From Pholiota molesta (lineage: Eukaryota; Basidiomycota; Agaricomycetes; Agaricales; Strophariaceae): a stretch of 64,000 nucleotides of DNA. The position numbers and the translations under genes are program-made. The notes below the pieces were generated by a model that saw only the letters and a program-made list of their open reading frames with translations, searched no databases and was not told where the DNA came from. The DNA is taken from contig JACGCK010000003.1 in assembly GCA_014925825.1 (NCBI GenBank), positions 992,001-1,056,000 of the forward strand, given 5' to 3'. This document shows positions 1 through 10,658 of this stretch, piece after piece (the stretch's first letter is position 1; each line of letters begins with the position of its first letter).

Positions 1-649
1 TGTCTCTTGAAATTGAACACAGAGGCACATCACAGATACCCCTAGTCCATTTCTCGACCTGCTTAAATGATACAAATTTGGCTGTTATAAATAAATCTGT
101 CAAGTTAATTTCTGTGAACATACAGATAGATAGAAGACGCACAGTAGCTTCATTTTTGCGCCAATTCCACCCATGAACAACGAAGAGCTCATCTGACATT
201 TGTGTAAACATTGAATCATCCCACTCCAAGCTCTCCACAAAGCTGCTATACAACCGCTCTTGACCATTCACCTGCACCAAATCCACCGAAACCGCAGGCT
301 CCGAGGCAGCTTCTCTGTCCCATCCCTCCCAATTATGGGCTTCGATTTCCGCTGCGCTGTCCATATTATCCCAACCATCTGCCGTTCTACCTTCCGGAGC
401 TTTCCTTTCTGGTACTTTCACACTGTTTGACATGTCTGTGGCTTCTGTGGACTTTTTGAGCTGCGAAATTTGACGTCGGTTAGGCTTTGCCTTTGAAATT
501 CTAGGCTTCTTCTGAGGAGACTGTATATCCAGGTCCGAGTCGGAATCATTTCCACGACTATATCTGACCGACTGGATTGGGGAATCCGGGACAGGCCCAT
601 AGGAAACAGGACCAACGTCGGAGTCGTCTGAGACATCCGACCATTCCAT
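1..649 (-). CDS. Hypothetical protein, N-terminal part (runs off the left edge)
   Basis: An open frame runs from an ATG at 649 to the window edge with no stop, about 216 codons, so the 3' end is missing. The protein begins MEWSDVSDDSDVG. It is acidic and Ser/Asp-rich for about 60 residues, then has a basic patch (QKKPRISKAKPNRRQ, about residues 44-58) that could be a nuclear localisation signal. A Trp-rich segment follows (GWDNMD, NWEGWDREA). The last 70 residues look more ordered (SLEWDDSMFTQMSDELFVVHG). I recognise no domain. The ATG is the first in frame, and the unbroken length supports a real gene. A nuclear role is only inferred from the basic patch. Confidence 0.55.
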   Translation of the reverse strand, partial: MEWSDVSDDSDVGPVSYGPVPDSPIQSVRYSRGNDSDSDLDIQSPQKKPRISKAKPNRRQISQLKKSTEATDMSNSVKVPERKAPEGRTADGWDNMDSAAEIEAHNWEGWDREAASEPAVSVDLVQVNGQERLYSSFVESLEWDDSMFTQMSDELFVVHGWNWRKNEATVRLLSICMFTEINLTDLFITAKFVSFKQVEKWTRGICDVPLCSISRD

Positions 650-810
650 AAAGATAGGGAAGATAATGTTTGGAGCGAAAATTCGTTCGTTAGAAAGGCG
701 CACTTTCAAAATCTGGTGAAGAGAGGACAATTTCTTCGTGCGTCGGGGGCGATGTCCTTCATCCCGACATTGCCCATATCATCCAAACATCTTCTCCCTG
801 ATCCACGACT

Positions 811-2116
811 ATGGCACGTCAGAAAACGCGCAAGGTTGCTGCAGACACCTCATCACCTCGAAAGGTAAGTCTGCTGCTATTTTTCTCCCACCAAACACTC
901 ATTTTCCATGCTTAGTCCCAGCGACGAGCTGCGGCTGCCGCGTCCGAGGCCTCACCAACCCCGAAACAACGAAAAATAAGTACTCCTTCCCGCTGTAGCC
1001 GTTGTGAGGGTCGGCCTCTGCGTTCTCAGTGTGAACACACTAAACAAGGAAAAGATTATATCCTTGCGCAGGAGGCATCCAAGGTCGAGTTTCTCCTTCC
1101 ATGGCATGTTATTTTATTCATGAAAACATCTTACAGAACATCGAAAATGCAATCGCACAAGTAAGTTGTTGTCTTCATACATAATGATTTTTCTCTAAAC
1201 AGTATTCAGGATGGGCCGCCATCTTTTCATTCATCTCCTCGCAGTCGCACCGTCATGTCTGAGCCCACCCGTGAATCCCCAGCAGAGACAACACCAGTGC
1301 GCATGGATGAATGTGTTCCGCCGTGGGTTGGCCCCATAATTGATCCCACGCTGATAGCCATGTCTACTCCTGGCCGTTCAGACGCTGGTACATCGAATGC
1401 CATGGGAACTAACATGCCTGCGGGCACCACCACACCTAGTGTCAGTGAACCTGGAGTTGATGAAGCAACATCGTCTCCAGGCACTCCTAAATCCAAACGC
1501 ATTCGCGCCACAGCTAGCAATGCACGATTCGGACACGTAGAAGGTGTTTGCCGCGGTTTCACCCCACACAGTATGCAATATCCACCATATATAACTTGCT
1601 GTAGAATTCGAAATAACATACTCTGTAGATGTATATCGCAAACATGCGGTTCCTGACCCCATTCCCGAGGGCGCTCGTGCCTCGAAGACATTCCTCGAAA
1701 AAATGAACTCGTTGGTTGAACAGGCAAGTCAATTACACGTTTGAAGCAAATTGTGTCGATTCTAATGTATCCCTTAGTGTGAGGATATCTCCTTAAAGAC
1801 TGGCGCATGGCTGTTTGTGGGTGCTCAACATCCGGGCGCCACAGGAGGGTCCATCAACTATTCATCGCCCAGGCTTCGCAGGGATGGTGGTCAGAAAACG
1901 TCAGATTTTGCAACTATGTTTTTGAAACTGATAAAGAAGGTTGCGGATACCAAGCGCAAGGACACCTTCGAGTTCCAGAAAATTATTGAAGCTGAACGCG
2001 AGAAGATGGAACAGGTTCAAAAGGATTTAGAGGCTGTTCGTGCTCAGGCAGCCTCTGATTCCCAAGAACTTGCACTGTTTCGCGAGCGATTTGGTGTTTT
2101 AGAGGGTAGTAATTAG
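811..2116 (+). CDS. Hypothetical multi-exon protein with a Cys-rich N-terminal motif and C-terminal coiled coil
   Basis: Six exons join in one frame: 811-864, 916-1083, 1137-1160, 1210-1543, 1629-1723 and 1778-2116. The N-terminus is basic (MARQKTRKVAADTSSPRK). It is followed by a small Cys motif, CSRCEGRPLRSQCEHT (Cys-x2-Cys, then Cys and His), possibly zinc-binding. The middle (exon 4) is Ser/Thr/Pro-rich and probably disordered. The last exon has a conserved-looking core (TGAWLFVGAQHPGATGG) and a charged heptad-like helix, roughly KIIEAEREKMEQVQKDLEAV. The fifth intron (1724-1777) is of the rare GC-AG class with the ideal donor CAG/GCAAGT. Intron 2 has a weak donor (GTCGAG). I do not recognise the family. 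Location beside repeats suggests an accessory gene. The exon model is manual. Confidence 0.6.
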
Positions 2117-2228
2117 TTATATGATTGTAATACAACCATGCTGAACTATCTACATTTGTGAATTTAAAAATGAGAGCAAGAAATAAATAGGCATTACAAC
2201 AGATGCTCGTTAGGCGCCCAAGAAACTT

Positions 2229-2335
2229 GTCACGAACATCATAAACATGTCACGAACTATTACGAACCTATTACAAACCTATCACAAACATGTCACGAAC
2301 ATATCACAAACATCACGAACTTGTCACGAACAGCG
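2229..2335. repeat. Degenerate short tandem array built on TCACGAAC
   Basis: About ten imperfect copies of a 9-13 base unit based on (TG)TCACGAAC(A) or ATCACAAAC follow each other directly downstream of the preceding gene. No reading frame is maintained. It looks like a decayed microsatellite or minisatellite. Confidence 0.7.
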
Positions 2336-2360
2336 AAAACCTGGAATAAGAGAATGTCTG

Positions 2361-2872
2361 TAGCATAACAAGGGAACGATCTAAAATCGCGATACCTAAG
2401 GGCATAATAGCCCTAGTTAATACCTACAAAATGAGATATGTCGAAAGGAAATCGGGGCAGTGGTTGGGAGGATATAACGAAATTAACAGGTAGAACATCA
2501 AATTAGATCATGGCGACTTGTATTCTGTCTATAGCATAACAGGGAAACAATCTAAATTCGCGATACCTCAGTGTATCATAGCTCTAGTCAATACCTACAA
2601 AACAAGATATGCCGGAAAAAAATCGGGGCAGTGGTTGGGAGGATATAATGAAATTAATAGGTAGAACATCGAATTAGATCACGGCCACTTGAGCCACAGT
2701 TACGCGCCTATATTTGGATCTTCCTAAGGTGATGTCTGTTAGCTTAATTTCACTATATCTGTTCGACCCATTGCTCGATTTCCTTCCGGCATATCTCATT
2801 TTGTAGGGATTGACTAGGGCTATTATGCCCTGAGGTATCGCGATTTTAGACCGTTCCCTTGCTATGCTATAG
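2361..2872. repeat. Fold-back repeat: two direct copies plus one inverted copy of a ~150-bp unit
   Basis: Copy A (about 2361-2520) and copy B (about 2532-2692) are direct repeats starting TAGCATAACA and sharing ATCGGGGCAGTGGTTGGGAG. Copy C (about 2733-2872) is the reverse complement of the same unit (its reverse strand reads AAATCGCGATACCTCAGGGC). The arrangement can form a long hairpin, as in foldback or MITE-like elements or a rearranged non-autonomous transposon. A 70-codon reverse-strand ORF spanning copy C is a by-product. From 2873 to 3338 the DNA is AT-rich and I see nothing else in it. Confidence 0.8.
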
Positions 2873-3338
2873 GCATAATACGTCATTTATGCGTGTCTGA
2901 CATGCATAGACCCCTCAGGTACCCATATCTATATATTTAACTTTTCCAGCTCAATTATCGAGCAAGGAATGAGTAGTTATCGTACAGGAGGGCTATAATC
3001 CAAAGAGATTAGGTCGCTCTCTTTCTCTGGTACTTAGATAACAAACTTAATATACTTACTTAGGGCTATGGTGGTCATTATAGCTGCATTCTGGCAAATG
3101 TATATTAGCTTCATACATCTCAGTAATTTTCTCGAGTAGATAATACGTCTATGTATTCAACTGAATGGTTTTCGAAGTCCACTATACCGAGCTGCACATT
3201 TCGCGCACTCCTCAAGGTCGAGTGCAGCGGCAACAAACATTAATTATTTCTTCATACTGGATCGTCACAAATGTGTGGAGCAGGAAGTTTCTATTTGGCA
3301 AGATACAGACAGAAAATATCTACACGACTAAGAAGTAG

Positions 3339-5018
3339 CTAATTGACATCGGCGGCGGGAGGAATAAATACATCGGCAGTGGGAGGAATAACTAGGGGCT
3401 TCCCGGCAATACTCGTGGTGACAGCAATGCCGAGTGCCTCCAGACGATTTTTTTGGATAATGAATAGTTCCAAAGCTACAGCTCGTTGGTAATCGACACT
3501 TCCCCATTCTAAATCTCCCGAATAGAATATGTCGAGGCTGTCAGCCCCAGTCAAATCCTTGATGGACTGATTCCAAAACGCCCTGAAACGACAGTTGGGG
3601 ACTTCAGGAGCGCGGCCGCCCTCGGTCTTGTTTGTAAGGGTATAGACGTAACCATCTATGCGAATGACAGTAGTCTTCCATAGATAAAACGCGAAGAGAG
3701 CTTCATCTGTAGCGCACCCACAATTGAAAACACCTTTCCGCGACTTGTCTTCTTCTGGAAGGCGCTTGTAATTTGCTGGGAGCTTGATTCCCCTAAATCG
3801 GGTGCCAGGTGTGTCGGTTTCTCGAGGATGTCTGTTCACGAAGTGCGTGAGGCATTGGAAGTTCGAGCGTGTCGTCCTTAAAAAGGCCTGGGCAACCTTA
3901 CGGCTCTTGGTAGCAGCCTTGGGGAAAAATGCCTGATCCTGGCGTACCATCCTAGAGATACGAGGCGGTATAGTGATTTTTTCATTTTTGAGGAACTTTT
4001 GGAGAGCCTCCTCTGCATCGCCTGGATTCTTTGAAGTAAGTTTTTTTTTCCTAAAGAAAGCATTTCATTAACTCACGGTCCCATTTTCGCTTACCATCTT
4101 CATCCATTTGGGAGTAGAAGATGATGTTCTCTGCCTCAGGCTCAGGCTCTTCATCGTCGTCATCATCGTAAGCACCGATCGAATATCCAGCCGCTGCGAG
4201 GTCAGCGGTCGAAGGCTCCTGTTTGTTCATCTGGACCTCTTCTGTATCGGCATGTTCGTTCGTCACAGTGGCCCTGGGTTTCTTGTTGGGTTTCTCTTCA
4301 GTGCCGTTCTGGACTGCCGTGGGCTTTTGCGTCTGCGCCTTGGCCTTTCGCTTTTTATTTTGAGGAAGTTGCCCTTTGTCGCCGGTCTGAGCCGCCGCGA
4401 GCAGGGGAGCAACTTGTGCTTGTGGGCTGACCTGGGGCACGGCGACATTGAGGGCTGCCGCCGGAGTAAGAGGCTCCTCCACTGTGAGTGCTGGGTCAAT
4501 GGGAATCGAACCACTGCGCTTTGGGACAACTTGGGCATCGAGTTTGAAGTCTGCGACTGAGGGAAGATGCTCGGAGTCGAGGGGGGCAGGAGAAGGGCAG
4601 GAAGTCAACGGGCTACCAAATGCACTATCAAGGGCTTGCTTTTCGACACTAAAACTCGGATGTTTCACACTGTGTACTCAGTAATCGGAGTTAGACATAC
4701 CTGTCAGGTGGAGTACTCTGAAGCACCAGAGCATCCGCAAGCCGTTTTTCAGCTTCCTTATATGCCGCAAACGCAGCAACTTTGGCAGCTGCCGGGATCC
4801 AAAATAGGCCTCAGGTTAGCATTTGTCGGTCATCAGGCGGGTTCTTATCACTGACGATCTGTTTTTCGACGTCTTTTTAGCTTGTTATATTCTTGGGTTG
4901 CGGCAGTAGCGGCAGCACGAAGTGCTGGAACATCTACCAGAGGTTTCTTATATGTTAAGAAAATGTCTCTGATGACCTCAATTGAATACATACCTATTTG
5001 AGCAGCGGAAGCGTCCAT
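3339..5018 (-). CDS. Hypothetical protein with acidic and basic nuclear-type segments
   Basis: Five exons in one frame, in reading order: 5018-4994, 4933-4856, 4809-4701, 4654-4077 and 4021-3339, about 490 residues. The start MDASAAQI is the first ATG, and introns are 46-60 bp. The N-terminal 80 residues are Ala-rich and helical (ALRAAATAATQEYNKL; AAAKVAAFAAYKEAEKRL). The middle is Pro/Ala/Gln-rich with a Lys/Arg cluster (QNKKRKAKAQTQKP) that may be a nuclear signal, then an acidic run (YDDDDDEEPEPEAEN). The C-terminal 230 residues look folded, with several Cys, Trp and aromatic residues (GVFNCGCATDEALFAFYLWK). I recognise no family. Intron choices near 4655-4700 and 4022-4076 were made to keep frame and are less certain. 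Confidence 0.55.
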
Positions 5019-5264
5019 GAAGAATGACAAGCGGACTGTGTTGCAGAGATGCGCGATCGAGCAAGATCATAGAGAACGGAAAGAAACGGGCAGATTTTAT
5101 GCTCCCCCAACGGTTCTTCAGACTGCCCCCATATGTCCACGAGAAATCGTTCCCAATGTACGAATATGATATTCGGAACGCAAAATGGTGACTATCGGAA
5201 TCATGATATCACGGAAGTATATCTATTTATGCGAGCTAGATTTAACTGAAGTCTGGAAATTATA

Positions 5265-6121
5265 TTATTCAAGAAGTAAGCTACTCTCCACCTCGTCTCT
5301 CTCCAAGGCCTCAATAATCTTCTCATATTTCTCGTAATGGTGGAGGAATTCAAGACCTACACGATAGTTGTCGATCAAATCCTCCAAAAATCTAGATGCA
5401 GGACATGAGAAATTGATGCAGAGAATACAGATTATATTAAATAATAGGACTAACATGCGGAGTTGGGCCGCGGATGGCATGCCAGGTGGTGGACAAACTG
5501 GAGTGTATGGTTGTAGCCTAGTAGGCCTTTGAGGGGGTGGTGGTGGTAGAGGAGGAGGCTGGCTATGCAGCTGGGGGTTTGGATCGAATTCTTCTGAAGA
5601 GGATTGTTCATCAGAAGGCTGGCTAGGCAGCTGGGGAATTTGATCGAATGCTTCCAAAGGAGATTTTGCATTGGAAGCGTTGGAGGGCTGTACGCTGTAG
5701 TTTTTCTCCTTCTTTGCGTGGAGGTACGCGATATGTGCACGAAGCTGTGCGACATTGTCCAACTGCGTTGATTCACCGGATGATTCTGGCAGTGGGTCGT
5801 CTGTCAGGGGACTGTGCTGGCGCTCAGAATACTTCCTTTCCAGGCTCGGATGTGGGCTATTGGGAGGTCGATCATCTGCCTCCTGATCTGTGCTTTCCCT
5901 GAGTGTGGATAGAAAATGGTTGATGAGTTGACAGTAGGAGAGCTAAGGGTAAAGAACATACTTTTTTTTGGATCTGGCCTTCTGCATGCGTATACGACTC
6001 CGTTCACGCTCAAGATCTTTGTGGCTTGAACGAGATGAGTGGAATGCAGTGTTTTGTAGCAATGACACACGAACCTTTCATAATATTTTTTACGAGCCTT
6101 AAGATGAGACGGAGAGCTCAT
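5265..6121 (-). CDS. Hypothetical protein with basic coiled segment and poly-proline tract
   Basis: Four exons in one frame, in reading order: 6121-6075, 6024-5962, 5898-5455 and 5391-5265, about 226 residues. The first 35 residues are strongly basic and helical (ERERSRIRMQKARSKK). A disordered middle carries two related Gln/Pro/Ser units (FDQIPQLPSQP and FDPNPQLHSQ), then poly-Pro (PPPLPPPPP). The C-terminus is a predicted amphipathic helix (FLHHYEKYEKIIEALERDEV). No known domain is visible. It lies between another unknown gene and the palindromic repeat family, so it may belong to a lineage-specific or element-borne set. Splice phases fit at all three introns. Confidence 0.55.
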
Positions 6122-6229
6122 TTAAAAGGAACAGTTCAAAGTGAGAGATGTTCGTGGTAGGTCGTGGTGTTCTGGGTGTTGATGATTGAGAATTAAGGTT
6201 CACAAGCGAAGGTACGGTGGCTGATTATC

Positions 6230-6500
6230 GTTCTCAGCGGACGATGTTTTGGGATGGTACATTGTCCATGGTGCATCGTTCTGAAATAACAATTTGGGAA
6301 TGATGTTGCTCAATTCGGAGATATTCTTAATTTAATGATTGTCGTTCGGCAGGCACGATATTCCCTAATGGAGAGTCCGAGGTATAACAATTAGCGTTCT
6401 GAAGGAACGATGTCTTGAGAAAACACCAAATAATGTTCCATATGCACGAAGTTTTGATTTAAGTACCTATCGTTCACAGGGCACGATAATGGATGATCTC
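6230..6500. repeat. Dispersed short palindromic units (ATCGTTC...GACGAT type)
   Basis: At least five copies of an imperfect 19-21 base palindrome lie here, for example ATCGTTCGGCAGGCACGATA near 6342 and TATCGTTCACAGGGCACGAT near 6467. The outer bases (ATCGT and ACGAT) are complementary and the middle is variable. The same family reappears at 7.27-7.99 kb and 9.05-9.17 kb. The stretch 6122-6651 holds no gene that I can support. Confidence 0.6.
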
Positions 6501-6651
6501 GTTGAGTTCAACAGGCACCATATTTACTACCTTCGGCATAGCCCATGATATGCATCCAAAAATTTTACATTAGTGCATTGTTCAAGAAATCACATATAGC
6601 TTTGCTCTATGCTACAAGTCCAGACCCGTGTCGACATTGCCCCTCACAAAT

Positions 6652-7184
6652 TCACTGTGGCCGCGAAATTACTTCGGTAATTAGGAGATTGTGTTCAAAA
6701 ATACAAGTCACATACCTAGAGTCCGTATACACACAATCCATTCGTCGCAGAGCATTCCAGCACATATATCGAAGTCGACGTGTTTGCACACAGAGCCCCT
6801 CGGCGCTCCCATCTCGGCTGTTGTATTGTTGCAAAGTATCGCTTTCACTTTGCCAGAGGTGTTGGACAAGTCGATATGCAGCTAATGATCTCGCTACATA
6901 CCAAACATCAAACCCTTGTCGCGTCTCCACGAAAATTAGTACCAGGTGGTAAATGTAGACAAAAATTAACTCACTATATCAACTGCAATGCGACGTATGG
7001 CTCGAAGGGCTCGGGCTGAGATGACTGCACGATCTCGCAAAAGATACTGGTTGTCGAAGGCGTCCAAATCATCCTCCAAACGGTACATCTCCATCGTTCT
7101 CTCCCTGTCAGATAGAAGATCCCAGCGCGGCACCTCGTCAGAACTATCCGAGGCTATATGTTCAGAATCGTCAGAACTCGACAT
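6652..7184 (-). CDS. Hypothetical small acidic protein (two exons)
   Basis: Exon 1 is 7184-6975 and exon 2 is 6924-6652, joined across a 50-base intron with donor GTGAGT, a TACTAAT branch site and acceptor GGAG. The product is about 160 residues, beginning MSSSDDSEHIASDSSDEVPR. A charged helix follows (RERTMEMYRLEDDLDAFDNQ), then an Arg-rich region. I recognise no family. The frame is open upstream to 7433, but that part is made of the palindromic repeats, so I chose the ATG at 7184; the ATG at 7275 is an alternative. It sits at the edge of the repeat array. Confidence 0.45.
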
Positions 7185-7272
7185 CGTGGCAGGATGTATA
7201 CCAACACAATCAAGGTCAGATTCGATTTGGCTATCAGTAAACTTTGTGCCATCTGCACGATTATGTGCACGC

Positions 7273-7990
7273 ATTTGTAGAATACCGTGCACGATGAACG
7301 GTATTGGATACATTTGTGAAATAATGTACGCAAGGAACGGTGTTGGATGATTAATGTGCGCCAGGAACAGCATTGGATACTTCGGAGAAATACCGTGCGC
7401 GAGGGACGGGACGGGATTGTGCACAGGGGACAATATTTGACGAATGAGTCAAATATCGGGCGCAAGGAACGATATTTGACGATATCGTCAAAAATCGTGC
7501 GCAGGGAACAATTTTTGACGAGTGCGGCAATTATCGTGCGCGCGGGACGTAATTTGTTACACATCGTGCACACGGAACGAGATTTGGCGCACTCCTCAAG
7601 TATCGTGCACCCGGAACGATATCGTCGAACATTGTGCGCAGGGAACAATTTTTGGCGAGTGCGGCAATTATCGTGCGCGCGGGACGTAATTTGTTACGCA
7701 TCGTGCACACGGAACGAGATTTGACGCACTCCTCAAGTATCGTGCGCATGGAACGATATCGTCGAACATCGTGCGCAGGGAACAATTTTTGACGAGTGCG
7801 GCAATTGTCGTGCGCGCGGGACGTTATTTGTTACACATCGTGCACACGGAACGAGATTTGACGCACTCCTCAAGTATCGTGCGCACGGAACGATATCGTG
7901 CGCACGGAACGATATCGTCGAACATCGTGCGCACGGAACGATGTTCGAACAGTTCCTCAAACATAGTTCGCACGGAACGATATCTATTAA
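7273..7990. repeat. Palindromic repeat array containing a 137-bp tandem repeat
   Basis: The region is packed with units of the form ATCGTGCGCACGGAACGAT, whose ends are complementary. Between 7507 and about 7917 these units are organised into a higher-order tandem repeat. The landmark AACAATTTTTGRCGAGTGCG occurs at 7507, 7644 and 7781, exactly 137 bases apart. Left of 7507 are older, more diverged units (7273-7506). Right of 7860 are simple repeats of the single unit. Because 137 is not a multiple of three, long ORFs appear in several frames on both strands; none is a believable gene. From 7991 to 8502 I see no gene, only the hairpin at 8250. Confidence 0.85.
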
Positions 7991-8249
7991 TATAGTTCCA
8001 TACGCACAACATTCAGAATCAATGCACTGGCGCCGGCGGGAGTGCTGCACGGGCGACACGTGATGTGCGAGCGTAGGTTGCGCATCAGTGGGCGTCCATC
8101 CTCATACAAAGCTCTGATGCTGCCCACAACATATATGGCCACCCGATCCCTAGTCGGCATAGTTTACTGTTAATAATGCAAGGAAACAAAAATATTACAG
8201 AATATATACATGCAATTGCTCAATATGGTGACCTGATTGGGATACACAC

Positions 8250-8279
8250 CAATTAGGCGCTTGCTAAGCGCCCAAATTG
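8250..8279. other. Near-perfect 30-base inverted repeat (hairpin)
   Basis: CAATTAGGCGCTT is followed by a 3-base loop and AAGCGCCCAAATTG, giving arms of about 13 bases with one bulge. It lies 60-90 bases past the palindromic array in non-coding DNA. It could be a transposon end or footprint, or a protein-binding palindrome. Its role is unknown. Confidence 0.5.
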
Positions 8280-8502
8280 ATCTCTCCTGTGTTTGCAGGC
8301 TTCACAAAGATTAAGATTAAGCATTTATGTGATTCTCATGCTTCTGTTGCCACAGGTACCCTTTCGACTAATAGCCTGAAAATGCGAGAGAGTTGAGGTG
8401 ATTTAAGTAGACAAAGGCTTCTATCCTGTGTTTGCTGATTCCTACCATCCCTCTCCCCTCCCTTGCCTCTGTGGTAATTCCTGCATCCCCTGCTCTACTC
8501 AG

Positions 8503-9038
8503 ATGATAGACATTGCCATATTAAATGATGATGAGGATTTGAATCAGCAGTCACACATCCTTCTGCAGAAGGCACAGGAAGCCATTGAGTTTTTGGGATC
8601 TGAACTACCTGCAGAGGGGGTATGTCTGATTCTGTAAGTCCTATTCTCAGTTCTGCAAGCTAGTATATTGATTTATATGCAAGTAAGGGCCCCCATGGCA
8701 ATGATGATCATATCATGGCTAGGATCTACAATGAAAGCCCATATTTTCGACATGAAGGCGCAATCCACTTTGGAGGTGCAAATGACGCTACATTCATGGC
8801 CAGTCGCGGGGCGGGTCGCCAGTGGGGAAGGTACAATGAGCGGGTCAGGTATTTGAGGTACGTAGATCTCGAGACATTCACACATCGCTCACTGTAAAAC
8901 CAACGCGACATGTATGTAGCAGATCATAGAGAGGGGAACTATGAAGAATACAATTATCCGCGCGAGCGCGACGGGGGTTTTCTTGGGAAAGACCATTGGG
9001 ACGAAGAATTTACAAAATGTAATATATTGATATTTTGA
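8503..9038 (+). CDS. Hypothetical small protein (three exons)
   Basis: Exons 8503-8619, 8688-8857 and 8930-9038 join in frame to about 131 residues. The product begins MIDIAILNDDEDLNQQSH, continues with an amphipathic helix (ILLQKAQEAIEFLGSELP), then a Gly/Arg/Tyr-rich part (RGAGRQWGRYNERVRYLR) and a charged end (GFLGKDHWDEEFTKC). I recognise no family. A splice-acceptor-like CTCAG directly precedes the ATG, so an upstream exon is possible, and the last intron could be placed differently. It is flanked by palindromic repeats on both sides. Confidence 0.4.
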
Positions 9039-9045
9039 AACGTCG

Positions 9046-9170
9046 TCTTTCATCGTTCGGGAGGAACGCTAATATTATCGTGCGTGGGGGGCGGAATACA
9101 ATATTGACATTGTTCTTGTGGAACGCTAATCTAATCTCTAAAATACCGTGCAGGGGGACCGAAACTAAGT
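9046..9170. repeat. Further copies of the palindromic repeat family
   Basis: Three or four diverged units occur (CATCGTTCGGGAGGAACGCT, TTATCGTGCGTGGGGGGCGG, GTTCTTGTGGAACGCT, TACCGTGCAGGGGGACCG). They mark the right-hand limit of the family, 200 bp before the conserved HIT gene begins. Confidence 0.5.
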
Positions 9171-9385
9171 TGGACCGTGCGAGTGCTCCCGTGACTCATG
9201 TCCAGTACCGGCGTCCTTGACGCCATGCTCGGTGTGATGTTTGGGCAGGGTCCCGGCGTGTTTGGCGGGCATGGCTGCCGGTCGTTATTCGGCGGCGTCG
9301 GTGAACCGTGAATAACCTGATTACTGCGCCCATTCCACGACCATCATCAACCTCGCCAGCCTCGCCAGTCATCAACCACAGCGAG

Positions 9386-10358
9386 ATGGCCTCATTCTCC
9401 CCTAAAGCAGGCTGTCCTATGTGCGGCATAGTCGCAACAGCATCTCACACCGCCCCAAACTCGCCCCGCTCTCCCTCTTTTCCGCCAGGTTCAACCCAGG
9501 CCGAGGTCCTTTGGCGGGACGACAATTTCACCGCGTACCGGGAGAAGGCAAATCCCGTCTCTTCCAAGGGACACATTATCATTGCATTCAAGTACGGCAG
9601 TATTTTCCCTTTCTGTGTTTGAGTTCTCATGCTTGACTCCGCAGTCTTCATGTACCATCAATATATACGCTGGTGCGCCAAGCATTCAATTGATCGCCTT
9701 TACAGACTTCTCGTTCTGACCGCGCTCCTTAATATTCAGTCGTCGTCTGACCTGCCTTTACTTGTAAATGTACGAAATTTAGCAACCCGGTTACTTGCCT
9801 CTCTTCTTCCCGCGTCTACACCAGTCACACCCTCCACGGCCGCACCTCCCGCTCCGCTGCAAGGCCAAAACAACCAGTTCCAAATCGGCTTCATAACCCC
9901 ACCATTCAAAGATAACAAGATACCCGTCACTGATCATCTTCATGCACATGCTTATATCGGTCCAGGTGACCTCTTAGGATGGTGGAGAGGTGTTGCGTAC
10001 GGCCCGCTGGCATGGTATGCCATTGACGACCTAATTGCGGAAATTCGGTACGTTTCATTCTCCTGAACCATTTCCGACTTGCAATTGAACATATGGCGCT
10101 CATAGTGAATCTGTAACGAACAATCGTATTAAGTCTGGTTACGAGAACCGTGTCCGAGCACCCATAGACACGGTTCCTTCTGCCGGCGCCAGGGCCGGAA
10201 ATGCGGACGGAGTGGAGACTACAGAGCCTGGTATTGGAAATACTGAAGCCCGACTGGAAGATGGCGAAGGATTGCTTGCCAGTTCTAGCTCAAGTCCTCA
10301 ATCTTCAAGTGCTCAATACCTGTCACCGCAGAATCAGATACCCCATCTGCGCGTGTAG
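9386..10358 (+). CDS. HIT (histidine triad) domain protein
   Basis: Four exons (9386-9591, 9645-9672, 9740-10047, 10106-10358) give about 264 residues with all splice phases matching. The triad HLHAHAYIGP (about residue 154) is the H-x-H-x-H signature of HIT nucleotide hydrolases and transferases, which attack the alpha-phosphate of nucleotides through the middle histidine. Upstream are GCPMC (possible metal site) and GHIIIAFNLHVPSIYTL, typical of the fungal branch of the fold. The C-terminal 80 residues are Ser/Gly-rich and probably disordered. An in-frame extension begins upstream at a GTG, but the ATG at 9386 is the first true start. The substrate cannot be told from sequence; a dinucleoside polyphosphate or adenylated substrate is the family norm. 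Confidence 0.88.
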
Positions 10359-10658
10359 GAATTTCTTGTTCGCGGCTTCTGTTGCATCCTGTCACCTACT
10401 TGTCCGTCAACAAACCATGGACAAGTCTATTTATTTTAAACTCCAATGCAACACCCTCCCATCGGTACACACACATCGAGATTACGACCCTGGACCTTTC
10501 TTTTATGAAGCGGATAAATCTTTTATATACCTACTATCCATTATTATTTCTCTTGTACAAGCTTGAGTCCGTGTTATTACATCCCCGCCAATTACATAAA
10601 AGCTTGCAATGTGAGCAATGCAATTTGGGTAGATAATCATAGATACATCCAGAAAAAA

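Noticed and set aside
4655..4700. Ultra-short 31-base intron (4670-4700)
   Set aside because: A later acceptor at 4655 (CCGAG) gives a normal 46-base intron in the same frame.
7273..7990. CRISPR-like regular repeat spacing
   Set aside because: The units are palindromic and nearly contiguous, there are no unique spacers of constant length, and the organism is a fungus.
7154..8059. Overlapping 60-160 codon ORFs on both strands in the repeat array (Cys/Arg/Thr-rich)
   Set aside because: They are translations of the 137-bp and palindromic repeats; the same peptide blocks recur in several frames and no domain is present.
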